A stretch of 64,000 nucleotides of DNA from Curtobacterium herbarum (GTDB lineage: Bacteria; Actinomycetota; Actinomycetes; Actinomycetales; Microbacteriaceae). Positions 42,884 to 51,672 of the stretch are shown one piece after another. Numbering within the stretch: position 1 is the first letter of the stretch; each line of letters opens with the position of its first letter. Both the position numbers and the translations under genes were made by a program. The notes beneath the pieces were generated by a model. It was given only the letters and a program-made list of their open reading frames with translations, made no database searches and was not told where the DNA came from. The stretch lies in assembly GCF_016907335.1 (NCBI RefSeq), contig NZ_JAFBBT010000001.1, positions 3,286,001 through 3,350,000 of the forward strand. The letters are read 5' to 3'.

Positions 42884-45403
42884 CTAGCCCTCGATCTCGC
42901 CGGTGGGCGCCTCGGGCGCCTTCTCGAGCGAGGGAGCGCCGGCGAGGACCTCTTCGCGGCCCGGCTGACGCCCGGTCTCGAAGGTGAACGCGCCGTCCAC
43001 GAAGTCGACCTTCACGTGGTCGCCCGCGGTGAGCTCACCCTGCAGGATGTGCTCGGACAGCTGGTCCTCGACCTCGTGCTGCATCGCGCGGCGCAGCGGT
43101 CGAGCACCGAGGGACGGGTCGAACCCGACCTTGATGAGCTGCTCCTTGGCCGGCAGCGACAGCTCGACGGTCATGTCGCGGTCGAGCAGACGGTCCGCCA
43201 GACGCTTCACGAACAGGTCCACGATCTGCAGCAGCTCGGGCTGCGACAGCTGCGGGAACACGATCGTGTCGTCGACGCGGTTCAGGAACTCGGGCTTGAA
43301 GTGCTTCTTCAGCTCCTCGTTCACCTTGCCGCGCATGCGGTCGTAGCCGACGGACGAGTTGCCCTCGACCTGGAAGCCGACGGGACCACCGGCGATGCCC
43401 TGCGAACCGAGGTTCGTGGTCATGATGATGACGGTGTTCTTGAAGTCGACCACGCGGCCCTGACCATCGGTCAGTCGACCCTCTTCGAGGACCTGCAGCA
43501 GCGAGTTGAAGATGTCCGGGTGGGCCTTCTCGATCTCGTCGAACAGGACCACGGAGAACGGCTTGCGGCGCACCTTCTCGGTGAGCTGGCCGCCCTCCTC
43601 GAACCCGACGAACCCGGGAGGGGCACCGAACAGCCGCGAGACGGTGTGCTTCTCGCCGAACTCCGACATGTCGAGGGAGATCAGTGCGCCCTCGTCGTCG
43701 AACAGGAACTCCGCGAGCGCCTTGGCGAGCTCGGTCTTGCCGACGCCCGTGGGGCCGGCGAAGATGAACGAGCCCGAGGGGCGGTTCGGGTCCTTCAGGC
43801 CGGCACGGGTGCGACGGATGGTCTTGGACAGGGCCGAGATGGCCTCCTCCTGACCGATGACGCGCTGGTGCAGGGCCTTCTCCATGAAGACGAGACGCGA
43901 GGTCTCCTCTTCGGTGAGCTTGAACACCGGGATGCCCGTCGCCTGCGCCAGGACCTCGGCGATGATGCCCTCGTCGACGGTGCCGGACGCGGCGACGTCA
44001 CCGGCACGCCACTGCTTCTCGAGGCGGAGTCGCTCGCCGAGGAGCTTCTTCTCCTCGTCGCGCAGGCTCGCGGCCTTCTCGAAGTCCTGCTCCTCGATGG
44101 CGGCTTCCTTCGACCCGCGAACGGTCGAGATCTTCTCGTCGAACTCGCGGAGCTCCGGCGGCGCGGACAGGATCGACAGACGCAGGCGCGCGCCGGCCTC
44201 GTCGATCAGGTCGATGGCCTTGTCCGGCAGGAAGCGGTCCTGCACGTAGCGGTCCGCCAGGTTCGCAGCGGAGACGATCGCCCCGTCGGTGATGGACACC
44301 TTGTGGAACGCCTCGTACTTGTCGCGGAGGCCCTTGAGGATGTTGATGGTGTGGGGCAGCGACGGCTCGTTGACCTGCACCGACTGGAAGCGACGCTCGA
44401 GTGCTGCGTCCTTCTCGAAGTGCTTGCGGTACTCGTCGAGCGTGGTGGCACCGATGGTCTGGAGCTCACCACGGGCCAGGAGCGGCTTGAGGATCGAGGC
44501 CGCGTCGATCGCGCCCTCGGCAGCGCCCGCACCGACGAGCGTGTGGATCTCGTCGATGAAGACGATGATGTCGCCGCGGGTGCGGATCTCCTTCGTGACC
44601 TTCTTCAGGCGCTCCTCGAAGTCACCGCGGTAGCGGGACCCGGCGATGAGCGACCCGAGGTCGAGGGAGTACAGCTGCTTGTCCTTGAGCGTCTCGGGCA
44701 CGTCGCCCTTGACGATCGCCTGGGCGAGGCCCTCGACGACGGCGGTCTTGCCGACGCCGGGCTCACCGATCAGGACGGGGTTGTTCTTGGAGCGGCGGGA
44801 GAGGATCTGCATGACCCGCTCCATCTCCTTCTCGCGCCCGATGACGGGGTCGAGCTTGCCGTCGCGCGCCGCCTGGGTGAGGTTCCGACCGAACTGGTCG
44901 AGGACCTGCGAACCCTGCTGCGCGTTCTGCTGCTGCTCGCCGCCGACGGCGACCGCTTCCTTGCCCTGGTAGCCGGACAGGAGCTGGATGACCTGCTGGC
45001 GGACCCGATTGAGGTCGGCGCCGAGCTTCACGAGGACCTGGGCTGCGACACCCTCGCCCTCGCGGATGAGGCCGAGCAGGATGTGCTCGGTCCCGATGTA
45101 GTTGTGGCCGAGCTGCAGCGCTTCGCGCAGGGACAGCTCGAGGACCTTCTTGGCGCGCGGCGTGAACGGGATGTGCCCGGTCGGCTGCTGCTGGCCCTGC
45201 CCGATGATGTCCTGCACCTGCTCGCGGACGGCATCGAGGGAGATACCGAGCGACTCCAGCGCCTTGGCGGCGACGCCCTCGCCCTCGTGGATGAGGCCGA
45301 GGAGGATGTGCTCCGTACCGATGTAGTTGTGGTTGAGCATCTTCGCTTCTTCTTGAGCGAGGACGACAACACGACGGGCCCGGTCGGTGAATCTCTCGAA
45401 CAT
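42884..45403 (-). CDS. clpC: ATP-dependent Clp protease ATPase subunit ClpC
   Basis: An 839-residue Hsp100 unfoldase that feeds ClpP. Two N-terminal Clp repeats (residues about 5-145, each with [13 protein letters not shown]), first ATPase with [13 protein letters not shown] near residue 213, a UVR motif in the middle domain ([18 protein letters not shown]), second ATPase with [14 protein letters not shown] near residue 553, and a C-terminal D2-small domain. The last 30 residues are an acidic/Pro-rich tail. All Walker and arginine-finger regions appear intact. A ClgR-type site lies about 105 bases upstream. Confidence 0.97.
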   Translation of the reverse strand: MFERFTDRARRVVVLAQEEAKMLNHNYIGTEHILLGLIHEGEGVAAKALESLGISLDAVREQVQDIIGQGQQQPTGHIPFTPRAKKVLELSLREALQLGHNYIGTEHILLGLIREGEGVAAQVLVKLGADLNRVRQQVIQLLSGYQGKEAVAVGGEQQQNAQQGSQVLDQFGRNLTQAARDGKLDPVIGREKEMERVMQILSRRSKNNPVLIGEPGVGKTAVVEGLAQAIVKGDVPETLKDKQLYSLDLGSLIAGSRYRGDFEERLKKVTKEIRTRGDIIVFIDEIHTLVGAGAAEGAIDAASILKPLLARGELQTIGATTLDEYRKHFEKDAALERRFQSVQVNEPSLPHTINILKGLRDKYEAFHKVSITDGAIVSAANLADRYVQDRFLPDKAIDLIDEAGARLRLSILSAPPELREFDEKISTVRGSKEAAIEEQDFEKAASLRDEEKKLLGERLRLEKQWRAGDVAASGTVDEGIIAEVLAQATGIPVFKLTEEETSRLVFMEKALHQRVIGQEEAISALSKTIRRTRAGLKDPNRPSGSFIFAGPTGVGKTELAKALAEFLFDDEGALISLDMSEFGEKHTVSRLFGAPPGFVGFEEGGQLTEKVRRKPFSVVLFDEIEKAHPDIFNSLLQVLEEGRLTDGQGRVVDFKNTVIIMTTNLGSQGIAGGPVGFQVEGNSSVGYDRMRGKVNEELKKHFKPEFLNRVDDTIVFPQLSQPELLQIVDLFVKRLADRLLDRDMTVELSLPAKEQLIKVGFDPSLGARPLRRAMQHEVEDQLSEHILQGELTAGDHVKVDFVDGAFTFETGRQPGREEVLAGAPSLEKAPEAPTGEIEG

Positions 45404-45441
45404 GTGCTCTCCCTTGGCCCCGAACGAACCGGGGCCGACAG

Positions 45442-45461
45442 CCGGACTCGTGTGAGTCCGG
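45442..45461. other. 20-bp palindrome in the clpC leader
   Basis: CCGGACTC-GTGT-GAGTCCGG is a perfect stem with a four-base loop, 38 bases upstream of the clpC start. It could be a second regulator site or an mRNA leader hairpin. It is not one of the GGGAGGCCC family. Confidence 0.5.
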
Positions 45462-45507
45462 TCACGTACTCCGAGACTAACCAGCGCTCCCCGTCAGGGC
45501 TGCCCCT

Positions 45508-45521
45508 GTTCGCCGTGGGCG
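45508..45521. promoter_or_regulatory. ClgR-type operator upstream of clpC
   Basis: GTTCGC-CGTGG-GCG matches the GTTCGC-N5-GCG site known for ClgR, the actinobacterial activator of clpP and clpC genes. It lies in the divergent 236-base region between clpC and the NAD kinase gene, at a distance suited to activation of a clpC promoter near 45475. The match is exact at all nine fixed positions, but short. Confidence 0.6.
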
Positions 45522-45639
45522 TGACCCTGTTGCGTGCGTTGCGCGCCACGGCCTGGAGGCGCCTCCCGGCTCCCGTGGACCCGGTACCGCCGACACTCCA
45601 TCCGTCGCGCATCGAGGGGCCACCGGTACGATCCGGTGC

Positions 45640-46572
45640 ATGGAGCAGCCCGTCGTCGGCCTCGTCGTCCACCCGTCGAAGAACGTGCAGGAGTCCGTCG
45701 AGGTCCTGGACCGTTGGAACGCGTCCGGCGCCGGCCGTCTGGTCGCCCGGCGGATCGACGCAGCACGCCTGGGCAGCGCGATCGATGCCGTGGACGACGA
45801 CGAGTTCACCGACACCGTCGACCTGGTCGTGGCACTGGGCGGCGACGGCACGATGCTCGGCGCGATGCGGCTCGTCGCCCGCCGACCGGTGCCGGTGCTC
45901 GGCGTGAACTACGGCAACGTCGGGTTCCTGGTCGAGATCGAGCCGCCCGAGCTCGAGTCCGCCCTGGAACGACTCTCGGCCGGCGAGTACCAGCTCGAAC
46001 CGCACCACGCGCTGGAGGCCCGGCTGTCGTGGGGTGGGTCGCGAACGGACTACCTGGCGTTCAACGACATCACGATCGTCCGACGCCCGGGTGCCGGCCA
46101 GGTCTCCGCGGACCTCAGCGTCGGCGGGCTCGGGTACGGCTACTACCGCGCCGACGCCATCGTCGCCTCGACCCCGGCCGGTTCCACCGCGTACAACTAC
46201 GCCGCCGGCGGTCCGGTCCTCTCCCCCGCGCTCTCCGGCTCGGTCGTGACCCCGGTCGCCCCGATGGCCGGGATCGACCGGTCCGTGGTGCTGGCCGCAC
46301 GGGAGCGCTACCGCTTCGACATCGCCGAGGGCACCCGCAGTGCGGCGCTGGAGGTCGACGGACTCGTCGTCGGCGAGGTCGCCACCGGTGCGCTGCTCGA
46401 GGTCCGGCTCCGGAAGGACGCCGGCAGCGTGGTCCGGCTCGACGCCGAACGGCACGGCCGCACCGGGCGGCTCAAGCTCGGCCTCCTGGACCTGCCGCTC
46501 CGCCCGGACCAGCTCATCGAGCTGATCCCGCACGACCTGCGGCAGAAGCTGCACCGCGAGACGGAGGACTGA
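45640..46572 (+). CDS. nadK: NAD kinase
   Basis: A 310-residue ATP-NAD kinase that makes NADP. The diagnostic GGDGTML is near residues 67-73, NYGNVGFLVEIE follows, and the STPAGSTAYNYAAGGP block near residue 180 is complete. It diverges from clpC; in many actinobacteria nadK lies next to recN and a tlyA-type gene, which is not the case here. GTG/ATG alternatives are few, and the ATG at 45640 gives the normal family length. Confidence 0.95.
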   Translation: MEQPVVGLVVHPSKNVQESVEVLDRWNASGAGRLVARRIDAARLGSAIDAVDDDEFTDTVDLVVALGGDGTMLGAMRLVARRPVPVLGVNYGNVGFLVEIEPPELESALERLSAGEYQLEPHHALEARLSWGGSRTDYLAFNDITIVRRPGAGQVSADLSVGGLGYGYYRADAIVASTPAGSTAYNYAAGGPVLSPALSGSVVTPVAPMAGIDRSVVLAARERYRFDIAEGTRSAALEVDGLVVGEVATGALLEVRLRKDAGSVVRLDAERHGRTGRLKLGLLDLPLRPDQLIELIPHDLRQKLHRETED

Positions 46573-46594
46573 CGCGATCCGCGCCTCCCGGCCA

Positions 46595-46628
46595 GGCAGG
46601 AGAGGCGGCCTGGCAGGAGAGGCGGCCG
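46595..46628. repeat. 17-bp tandem duplication after nadK
   Basis: GGCAGGAGAGGCGGCC plus one base is repeated head to tail (46595-46611, 46612-46628). The flanks GCGCCTCCCGGCC and GGCCAGGAGGCGC form weak outer arms, which suggests an eroded member of the palindrome family broken up by this duplication. Confidence 0.6.
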
Positions 46629-46650
46629 GCCAGGAGGCGCGTGACACGAC

Positions 46651-46684
46651 GAAGGCCCGCCCGGTTCGCACCGGGCGGGCCTTC
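46651..46684. terminator. Terminator hairpin between nadK and the sigma gene
   Basis: GAAGGCCCGCCCGGT and its exact complement with a TCGC loop: a 15-bp perfect stem. It lies 9 bases beyond the sigma-factor stop and about 78 bases beyond the nadK stop, and can serve both convergent genes. It is unrelated in sequence to the GGGAGGCCC family. Confidence 0.9.
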
Positions 46685-46693
46685 ACGTGTGAC

Positions 46694-47746
46694 CTACTCG
46701 GTCAGGTACAGCTGCATGTCCTGCGAGACCGCCTTGGCGAACAGGCGGAGCTTCGCACGCGACTCGACGCGGCTGACCGCCTGGCGCGTGGTGTGCACGA
46801 TCTTCGAGATCTCGTCCAGCGTCATCGGCTTGTCGTCGTCCAGGCCGTAGCGCATGCGGATCACGTTGGCCTCGTCGCTCGGCAGCTCGGCGACGATGGA
46901 GCGGATGTCGCGGTGCAGCAGGGTCGTCTCGGTGAGCTCGTTGGGGCTCGCGGCGTCCTCGTCCTCGATGAAGTCACCGAGTTCGCTGTCGTCGGAGTCG
47001 CCCACGACCGTGTGGATCGAGACCGGCTCGTGCGAGCGGCCCTTGAGGTCGACGAGTTCCTCGACGCTCATGCTCAGCTCGGCGGCCACTTCCTCCGGCA
47101 TCGGCGCGCGGCCGAGGTCGACGGTGAGGTCACGCTCGGTGCGCGAGATCTTGTTGATCAGCTCGACGGTGTGCACCGGGATGCGGATCGTGCGTGCCTT
47201 GTCGGCGAGACCACGGGAGATCGCCTGGCGGATCCACCAGGTGGCGTAGGTGGAGAACTTGTAGCCCTGGGTGAAGTCGAACTTCTCGACCGCACGGACC
47301 AGACCGAGGTTGCCCTCCTGGATGACGTCCATGAACGGCAGACCGCGCTGGGAGTAGCGCTTGGCGATGCTCACGACCAGACGGAGGTTCGAGGTGATCA
47401 TGCGCTCCTTGGCCCGCTCACCGTCGCGGACCAGCCAGCGGAGTTCGCGCTCGAGCGACTTGTCGAGGCCCGACTCGGTGTGGAGCTTCTCCTCGGCGAA
47501 CAGCCCCACCTCGATGCGGCGGGCGATGTCGGCTTCTTCCTCGGCGGTCAGCAGGGCGAGACGACCGATGTGCCGGAGGTAGTCACCGACCTGGTCGACG
47601 GACGCACCGCGGACACCGGCGAGCTGCTCGTCGGCCTCGACCTCGGCGACGGCGTCGAGCGTGGTGGCCTCGGCGGAGGTGGTCTTGGGCGCTGCCTTCT
47701 TGGGGCGGCGCGAGGTGGTGCTGGGTGCGGCCGTTGCGATCGCCAT
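46694..47746 (-). CDS. Sigma-70 family factor, primary-like (group 1/2)
   Basis: A 350-residue sigma factor. Region 1.2 (VGDYLRHIGRLALLTAEEE), region 2 with the core-binding and -10 elements (RLVVSIAKRYSQRGLPFMD and YATWWIRQAISR), region 3 and region 4 follow. The -35 recognition helix reads TTRQAVSRVESRAKLRL rather than the usual TRERIRQIE, so it may prefer non-canonical -35 elements. The Ala/Thr/Lys-rich N-terminus is short, unlike long RpoD proteins. The ATG at 47746 has GGGAGAG six bases before it. I cannot tell whether it is the housekeeping factor. Confidence 0.9.
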   Translation of the reverse strand: MAIATAAPSTTSRRPKKAAPKTTSAEATTLDAVAEVEADEQLAGVRGASVDQVGDYLRHIGRLALLTAEEEADIARRIEVGLFAEEKLHTESGLDKSLERELRWLVRDGERAKERMITSNLRLVVSIAKRYSQRGLPFMDVIQEGNLGLVRAVEKFDFTQGYKFSTYATWWIRQAISRGLADKARTIRIPVHTVELINKISRTERDLTVDLGRAPMPEEVAAELSMSVEELVDLKGRSHEPVSIHTVVGDSDDSELGDFIEDEDAASPNELTETTLLHRDIRSIVAELPSDEANVIRMRYGLDDDKPMTLDEISKIVHTTRQAVSRVESRAKLRLFAKAVSQDMQLYLTE

Positions 47747-48103
47747 GGTGACTCTCCCTGCCTGTGACGGTGTTGTCCTTCGTGGGCTGAGACCGAGTTT
47801 GGCGGGCCGGAGGTGTACCCCACAAACCACCACGATCGATTCTCAGGCTTCTCCGTGCTTCGTCATCGGGGGACATCGGGACGGGGTACAGCTCGTTCCG
47901 TCCGTCAACGCTCTCGATCCGCGCAGTGCCGCCGATCGGCCGGGAATCACACCGGTGTGACTCGTGCTCCGGACCGAGGGGGACACGTGTACCCCGGGGT
48001 GCAACGCGTTCCGGACAACGGAAAAGGGGTACGTCGCACCGGACTCAGTGGTCCGGCTGACGTACCCCGAAGGAGTACCTGGGAGGGGGTGCTGACCCCG
48101 CTG
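47747..48103 (-). other. 357-base gap with a terminator hairpin
   Basis: No gene is seen. On the minus strand GGGGTACGTC and GACGTACCCC (48068-48059 and 48035-48026), with inner CCGGAC/GTCCGG, form a long hairpin followed by TTTT (48025-48022). This is the most classical intrinsic terminator of the window and would end the transcript of the small 48104 gene. The rest is the promoter and leader region of the sigma gene, with no box I trust. Confidence 0.7.
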
Positions 48104-48235
48104 TCACCAGGAGGGTTCGAGCCACCCGTCGCGGTGCTTCGACACCTCGAGGTCCGGGTCGCGGTCGAACTCGTCGTACTCGCTCTCGATGTCACCGACG
48201 AGGCTGCGGGACGCGGTGGGGTGCAGGATGGACAT
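48104..48235 (-). CDS. Small 43-residue hypothetical protein
   Basis: A small open frame: MSILHPTASRSLVGDIESEY continues with acidic DEFDRDPDLEV and ends KHRDGWLEPSW. The strong acidic/aromatic pattern and the classical terminator 36 bases after its stop suggest it is real. The frame also stays open upstream to GTG codons at 48250 and 48277, so the protein may be 48 or 57 residues long; no start has a clear ribosome site. It lies downstream of the GntR gene on the same strand. The function is unknown. Confidence 0.5.
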   Translation of the reverse strand: MSILHPTASRSLVGDIESEYDEFDRDPDLEVSKHRDGWLEPSW

Positions 48236-48351
48236 GCCGACGATGCTCACACCGTCGGGCGTCGGCGGGGTGAACACGGGCTGTCGGCTCGGTGTCGGCC
48301 CCGCCCGCGACGGCGGCGGCTCGGCGACGTCAGCGCGACCGCCGTGCGCCC

Positions 48352-49008
48352 TCAGGCCGGCGGGTGCAGCACCGCGAACGACGGGGTGCGGTCGCGTTCG
48401 ATGTGCGAGTAGGCCAGCGCCTCCGCCATCCGTTCGTCACCCCGGGCGATCGCGGCGGCGAGCTCGACGTGGTCGTGGAAGGCGTCGTGCACGTCGAGGG
48501 CACTGGTCAGGTAGAACAGCCACTGCACCCGGCCGGAGACGGAGCGCATCGAGGCCTGCAGCAGGCTGTTGCCGGTCATCGCGACGATCGCCTCGTGGAA
48601 CCGGGTGCTCGCCTCGGCGATGCGGTACGGGTCGCCGTCCTCGACGACGCTCTGCGACCAGGCGAGTGCCGCCTCCAGCTCGTCCGTCGCGACCCCACGA
48701 CCGACCGCACGGGCGGCGTGCCCGGCGGCGCCGACCTCGAGCACCTCGCGCAGGTCGAACAGCTCGTGGATGAGCCGGGAGGTCCAGGTCGACACCACGG
48801 CGCCGCGGCGCGGTGTGCTCGTCACGAAGCCCTCGACCTCGAGCATCGGGACGGCTTCCCGCAGCGGGACGCGGGAGACCGCGAGCTCCTCGGCGATGCG
48901 GGTCTCGGCGAGCTTGTGCCCCTGGGGGTACTCGCCGCGGATGATCGCTTCGCGGAGGCGCGCGTGGATCTGCCGCGGGAGCGACAGTGCGGGCTCGGTG
49001 GTGGTCAT
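48352..49008 (-). CDS. GntR-family regulator, FadR/FCD subgroup
   Basis: A 218-residue regulator: a winged HTH (about residues 10-75, with KLAETRIAEELAVSRVPLREAV) and an FCD ligand domain. The FCD domain shows the metal-binding His residues in RFHEAI, HDHVELAAAI and SHIE. FCD proteins sense organic acids or sugar acids. It is the last gene of the large 48-60 kb cluster on the same strand, 90 bases after the SBP gene and behind a hairpin. GTATAC sites upstream of the first operon gene are candidate operators. Confidence 0.92.
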   Translation of the reverse strand: MTTTEPALSLPRQIHARLREAIIRGEYPQGHKLAETRIAEELAVSRVPLREAVPMLEVEGFVTSTPRRGAVVSTWTSRLIHELFDLREVLEVGAAGHAARAVGRGVATDELEAALAWSQSVVEDGDPYRIAEASTRFHEAIVAMTGNSLLQASMRSVSGRVQWLFYLTSALDVHDAFHDHVELAAAIARGDERMAEALAYSHIERDRTPSFAVLHPPA

Positions 49009-49060
49009 CGGGTCAACCTTCGCAGACTTGGGCGGCGTTCCACCGGGCTTCGCGGGGACC

Positions 49061-49097
49061 GGACGGGGAACCGGGGTCGTCCCCCGGTGCCCCGTCC
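49061..49097 (-). terminator. Hairpin between the SBP and GntR genes
   Basis: GGACGGGG and CCCCGTCC outer arms with an inner CCGGGG/CCCCGG stem. It starts directly after the SBP stop codon at 49099. It may partly terminate the operon or stabilise its 3' end while letting some transcription reach the regulator. Confidence 0.75.
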
Positions 49098-49098
49098 G

Positions 49099-50688
49099 TC
49101 ACTTCTGCAGTCCGAGCTTGCTGAAGTCGAGCTCGTTGGCGCCGATGTTGTGCGCCGCCGCGACACCCGTCAGCCACTTCTGCGAGACGACCCAGTCCTT
49201 GTTGTAGGACAGGTTGTAGTAGCAGCCGGTCGCGGCGTACTGCTGCGCGGCCTTGCCGTAGAGCGACTCGTCACCCGTCTGCAGCGCCTGGTCCAGGGTC
49301 TTGTCGACCGCGGGCACGTCACAGCCGAAGTAGTTGATGCCGCCGGACCTGTCCCAGAACACGTGGCCCCACATGTACGGGGAGCCGCCGTCCGGACCGT
49401 TGTTGCCGTCGAAGAAGGCGTCCGGTCCGCTCGTCGGGTCGTTGATCCACCCGAACACCTGCGAGGTCGGGTACGACTTCGCGGTGGCCTTGATGCCGAG
49501 GCCCTGCAGCGCCGCCGGCTGGATGTTCGCCATCTGCTGCGCGTTGGTGTTGCCGCTGGCGTAGCCGATCGTCATCGTGGTGCCGGCCGGCAGGCCCTTG
49601 GCGTAGGCCTTCATCGCGGCGGGCTCGTACCTGGTCTTCTGCTCGTCCGAGCCGTCGGCGAGCATGCCCTTGGCGTACAGGGTGGTCGCCGGCTCGGAGC
49701 GGCTGCCGAGGACCTGCCGCACCATCTTCTTCTGGTCGATGCTCTGCAGGAAGGCGATCCGGGCCTCCTTCGTGGCGAAGAACGACTTCGTCGGGTTCAC
49801 CGTGACGAGCGCGGACTGCAGCGTCGGCAGCATCGCGCTCGAGAACTGCTTGCTGTCCTCGTACTTCGACAGGCTCGACGACGGCAGCGCCGCGACGATG
49901 GTCGACACGTCACCACGGTCGAACGCGAGCTGCAGCGCGGACACGTCCGAGTAGATCGGCAGCTTCACGGTGGTGAACGGCGACTTGGTGCCCCAGTAGC
50001 CGTCGTAGCGCTTCATGGTCCACGAGCTGCCCGGGTCGGCGGCGCTGATCTCGTAGGGGCCGGTGCCGACGTCATGGGTCTGCAGGTAGGTCTGCGCGTC
50101 GTCGGAGCCGGCGTGTGCACGGAGCGCGGTCGGCGACTCCATCTTCGGTCCGAACGGCGACGCCAGGTAGTCGAGGAACGCCGAGTTCGGGCTCTTCAGG
50201 GTGACGACCGCGGTCTGCGCGTCCGGGGTCGCGACGCTCTTGACCCCCTCCACCATGTAGGCCGCGCCGCCCTTGACGGCGATCCGGCGGTCGAACGCCG
50301 TCTGCACCGCCGCCGAGGTGAACGGGGTGCCGTCGTGGAACGTGACGCCCTTCCGCAGGTGGAACGTGTACTCGGTGTTGTCGTCGCTGACCTGCCACGA
50401 GGTCGCGAGCCGCGGCGCGATCTGCACCTTGTCGGTGTCGTTCGCGTACTGCACGAGCCCCTCGTACGCGTTGAGCACGATCGCCAGGCCGTTGTTCGCG
50501 TAGTAGATGTCGGGGTCCGGCGGCTGACCGATGTCGCCGAGCAGGCCGACCGTCAGCGTGCCGTCGGTCGGGGCGGCGTGCGGGGCCGCGGCACCGGCCC
50601 CGGAGCAGGCGGTGAGGACGAGCAACGGCACGGCGGCCGCGGCGACCAGGGCGGCGCGGGTCCGGCGCCGGAGGGTGGTGAGCTGCAC
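49099..50688 (-). CDS. ABC transporter substrate-binding lipoprotein, family 5
   Basis: A 529-residue SBP_bac_5 protein. The lipoprotein signal has a twin-Arg-like N-region and a lipobox VLTAC (Cys near residue 28). Family blocks include FHLRKGVTFHDGTPFTSAAV near residues 111-130. A GTG start at 50688 has AAGGAG six bases upstream. It is at the 3' end of the importer genes and is followed by a hairpin, so it could be separately stabilised. The ligand is unknown but should be the substrate of the linked catabolic enzymes. Confidence 0.93.
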   Translation of the reverse strand: MQLTTLRRRTRAALVAAAAVPLLVLTACSGAGAAAPHAAPTDGTLTVGLLGDIGQPPDPDIYYANNGLAIVLNAYEGLVQYANDTDKVQIAPRLATSWQVSDDNTEYTFHLRKGVTFHDGTPFTSAAVQTAFDRRIAVKGGAAYMVEGVKSVATPDAQTAVVTLKSPNSAFLDYLASPFGPKMESPTALRAHAGSDDAQTYLQTHDVGTGPYEISAADPGSSWTMKRYDGYWGTKSPFTTVKLPIYSDVSALQLAFDRGDVSTIVAALPSSSLSKYEDSKQFSSAMLPTLQSALVTVNPTKSFFATKEARIAFLQSIDQKKMVRQVLGSRSEPATTLYAKGMLADGSDEQKTRYEPAAMKAYAKGLPAGTTMTIGYASGNTNAQQMANIQPAALQGLGIKATAKSYPTSQVFGWINDPTSGPDAFFDGNNGPDGGSPYMWGHVFWDRSGGINYFGCDVPAVDKTLDQALQTGDESLYGKAAQQYAATGCYYNLSYNKDWVVSQKWLTGVAAAHNIGANELDFSKLGLQK

Positions 50689-50741
50689 GGGGATCTCCTT
50701 CAGGGCGGTGGGGCACAGGTGGAGCGGGTGAGGGGGGAGGG

Positions 50742-51668
50742 TCAGGTGAGACGAGGGTCGGCGGCGGTCTGCAGGACGTCGGCGACGGTGTTCACCACGA
50801 CGTAGACGGCGCCGAGCACGAGCGTCACCGCGGCGATCGCCGGGTAGTCCGACGTCGGGATGCTGTTCGCCAGGTAGCTGCCCATGCCGGGCCAGCTGAA
50901 GACCTGCTCGACGACGACGTCGCCGGCGAACATGAAACCGAGCTGCAGGCCGGACATCGCCAGGGCGGGCCCGACGGCGTTCCGGACGACGTGCCGCGCC
51001 AGGATCGCCTCCTCGCCCAGGCCCTTCGACCGGGCGGTCCGGACGTGGTCGGCGACGAGCGTGGTCTCGAGCCCGGAGCGCAGGATCCGGCCGATCGCCA
51101 GCGCGGGGGCGATCGCGAGCACGGTGGCCGGCAGGACCAGGTGCGACAGCTCGGACCCGACTCCGCCGTCGCCCTGCCCGGAGGCGGGCAGCCACCCGAG
51201 CTGCGCGTAGAACAGGATGATCCCGCCGAGGGCGAGCAGGAACGGCGGCGCGGTCGCCCCGACGAGCAGCACACCGCGGTACACGCCGGAGAACGGCCAG
51301 CGCAGGGCACCCGACGCGGCGAACAGCCCGGCGAGCACGAGGGCGATCGCGAACGCCGCGAGCACGAGCTGCACGGTGGCGGGCACCGCGGACGCCAGGT
51401 CGGTGGCGACCGGGCGGTGCGTCCGGAACGAGGTCCCGAAGTCCCCGTGCAGGGCACCCCCGACGAAGCGCAGGAACTGCACGGGCAGCGGGTCGTCGAG
51501 CCCGAGCCGCTGCCGTTCGGCGTCGACGGCGGACCGGGACGCGTTGGCGCCGAGCGCGGCCCGGGCGGGGTCGCCGGGCGAGACCTGCTGGAGCAGGAAC
51601 ACCACGACGCTGAGGACGAGCAGCACGACGACGAGCGAGCCGATGCGGCGGAGGACGTACGAGACCAC
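50742..51668 (-). CDS. Peptide-type ABC transporter permease, DppB-like
   Basis: A 308-residue DppB-family membrane protein with six helices. Signature blocks are VVFLLQQVSPGDPARAALG near residues 22-40 and DPLPVQFLRFVGGALHGDFG (the loop typical of the family), with VVVEQVFSWPGMG near residue 255. The start is a GTG. It is four bases downstream of the DppC-like gene and forms the channel with it. Confidence 0.93.
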   Translation of the reverse strand: MVSYVLRRIGSLVVVLLVLSVVVFLLQQVSPGDPARAALGANASRSAVDAERQRLGLDDPLPVQFLRFVGGALHGDFGTSFRTHRPVATDLASAVPATVQLVLAAFAIALVLAGLFAASGALRWPFSGVYRGVLLVGATAPPFLLALGGIILFYAQLGWLPASGQGDGGVGSELSHLVLPATVLAIAPALAIGRILRSGLETTLVADHVRTARSKGLGEEAILARHVVRNAVGPALAMSGLQLGFMFAGDVVVEQVFSWPGMGSYLANSIPTSDYPAIAAVTLVLGAVYVVVNTVADVLQTAADPRLT

Positions 51669-51672
51669 GGCG

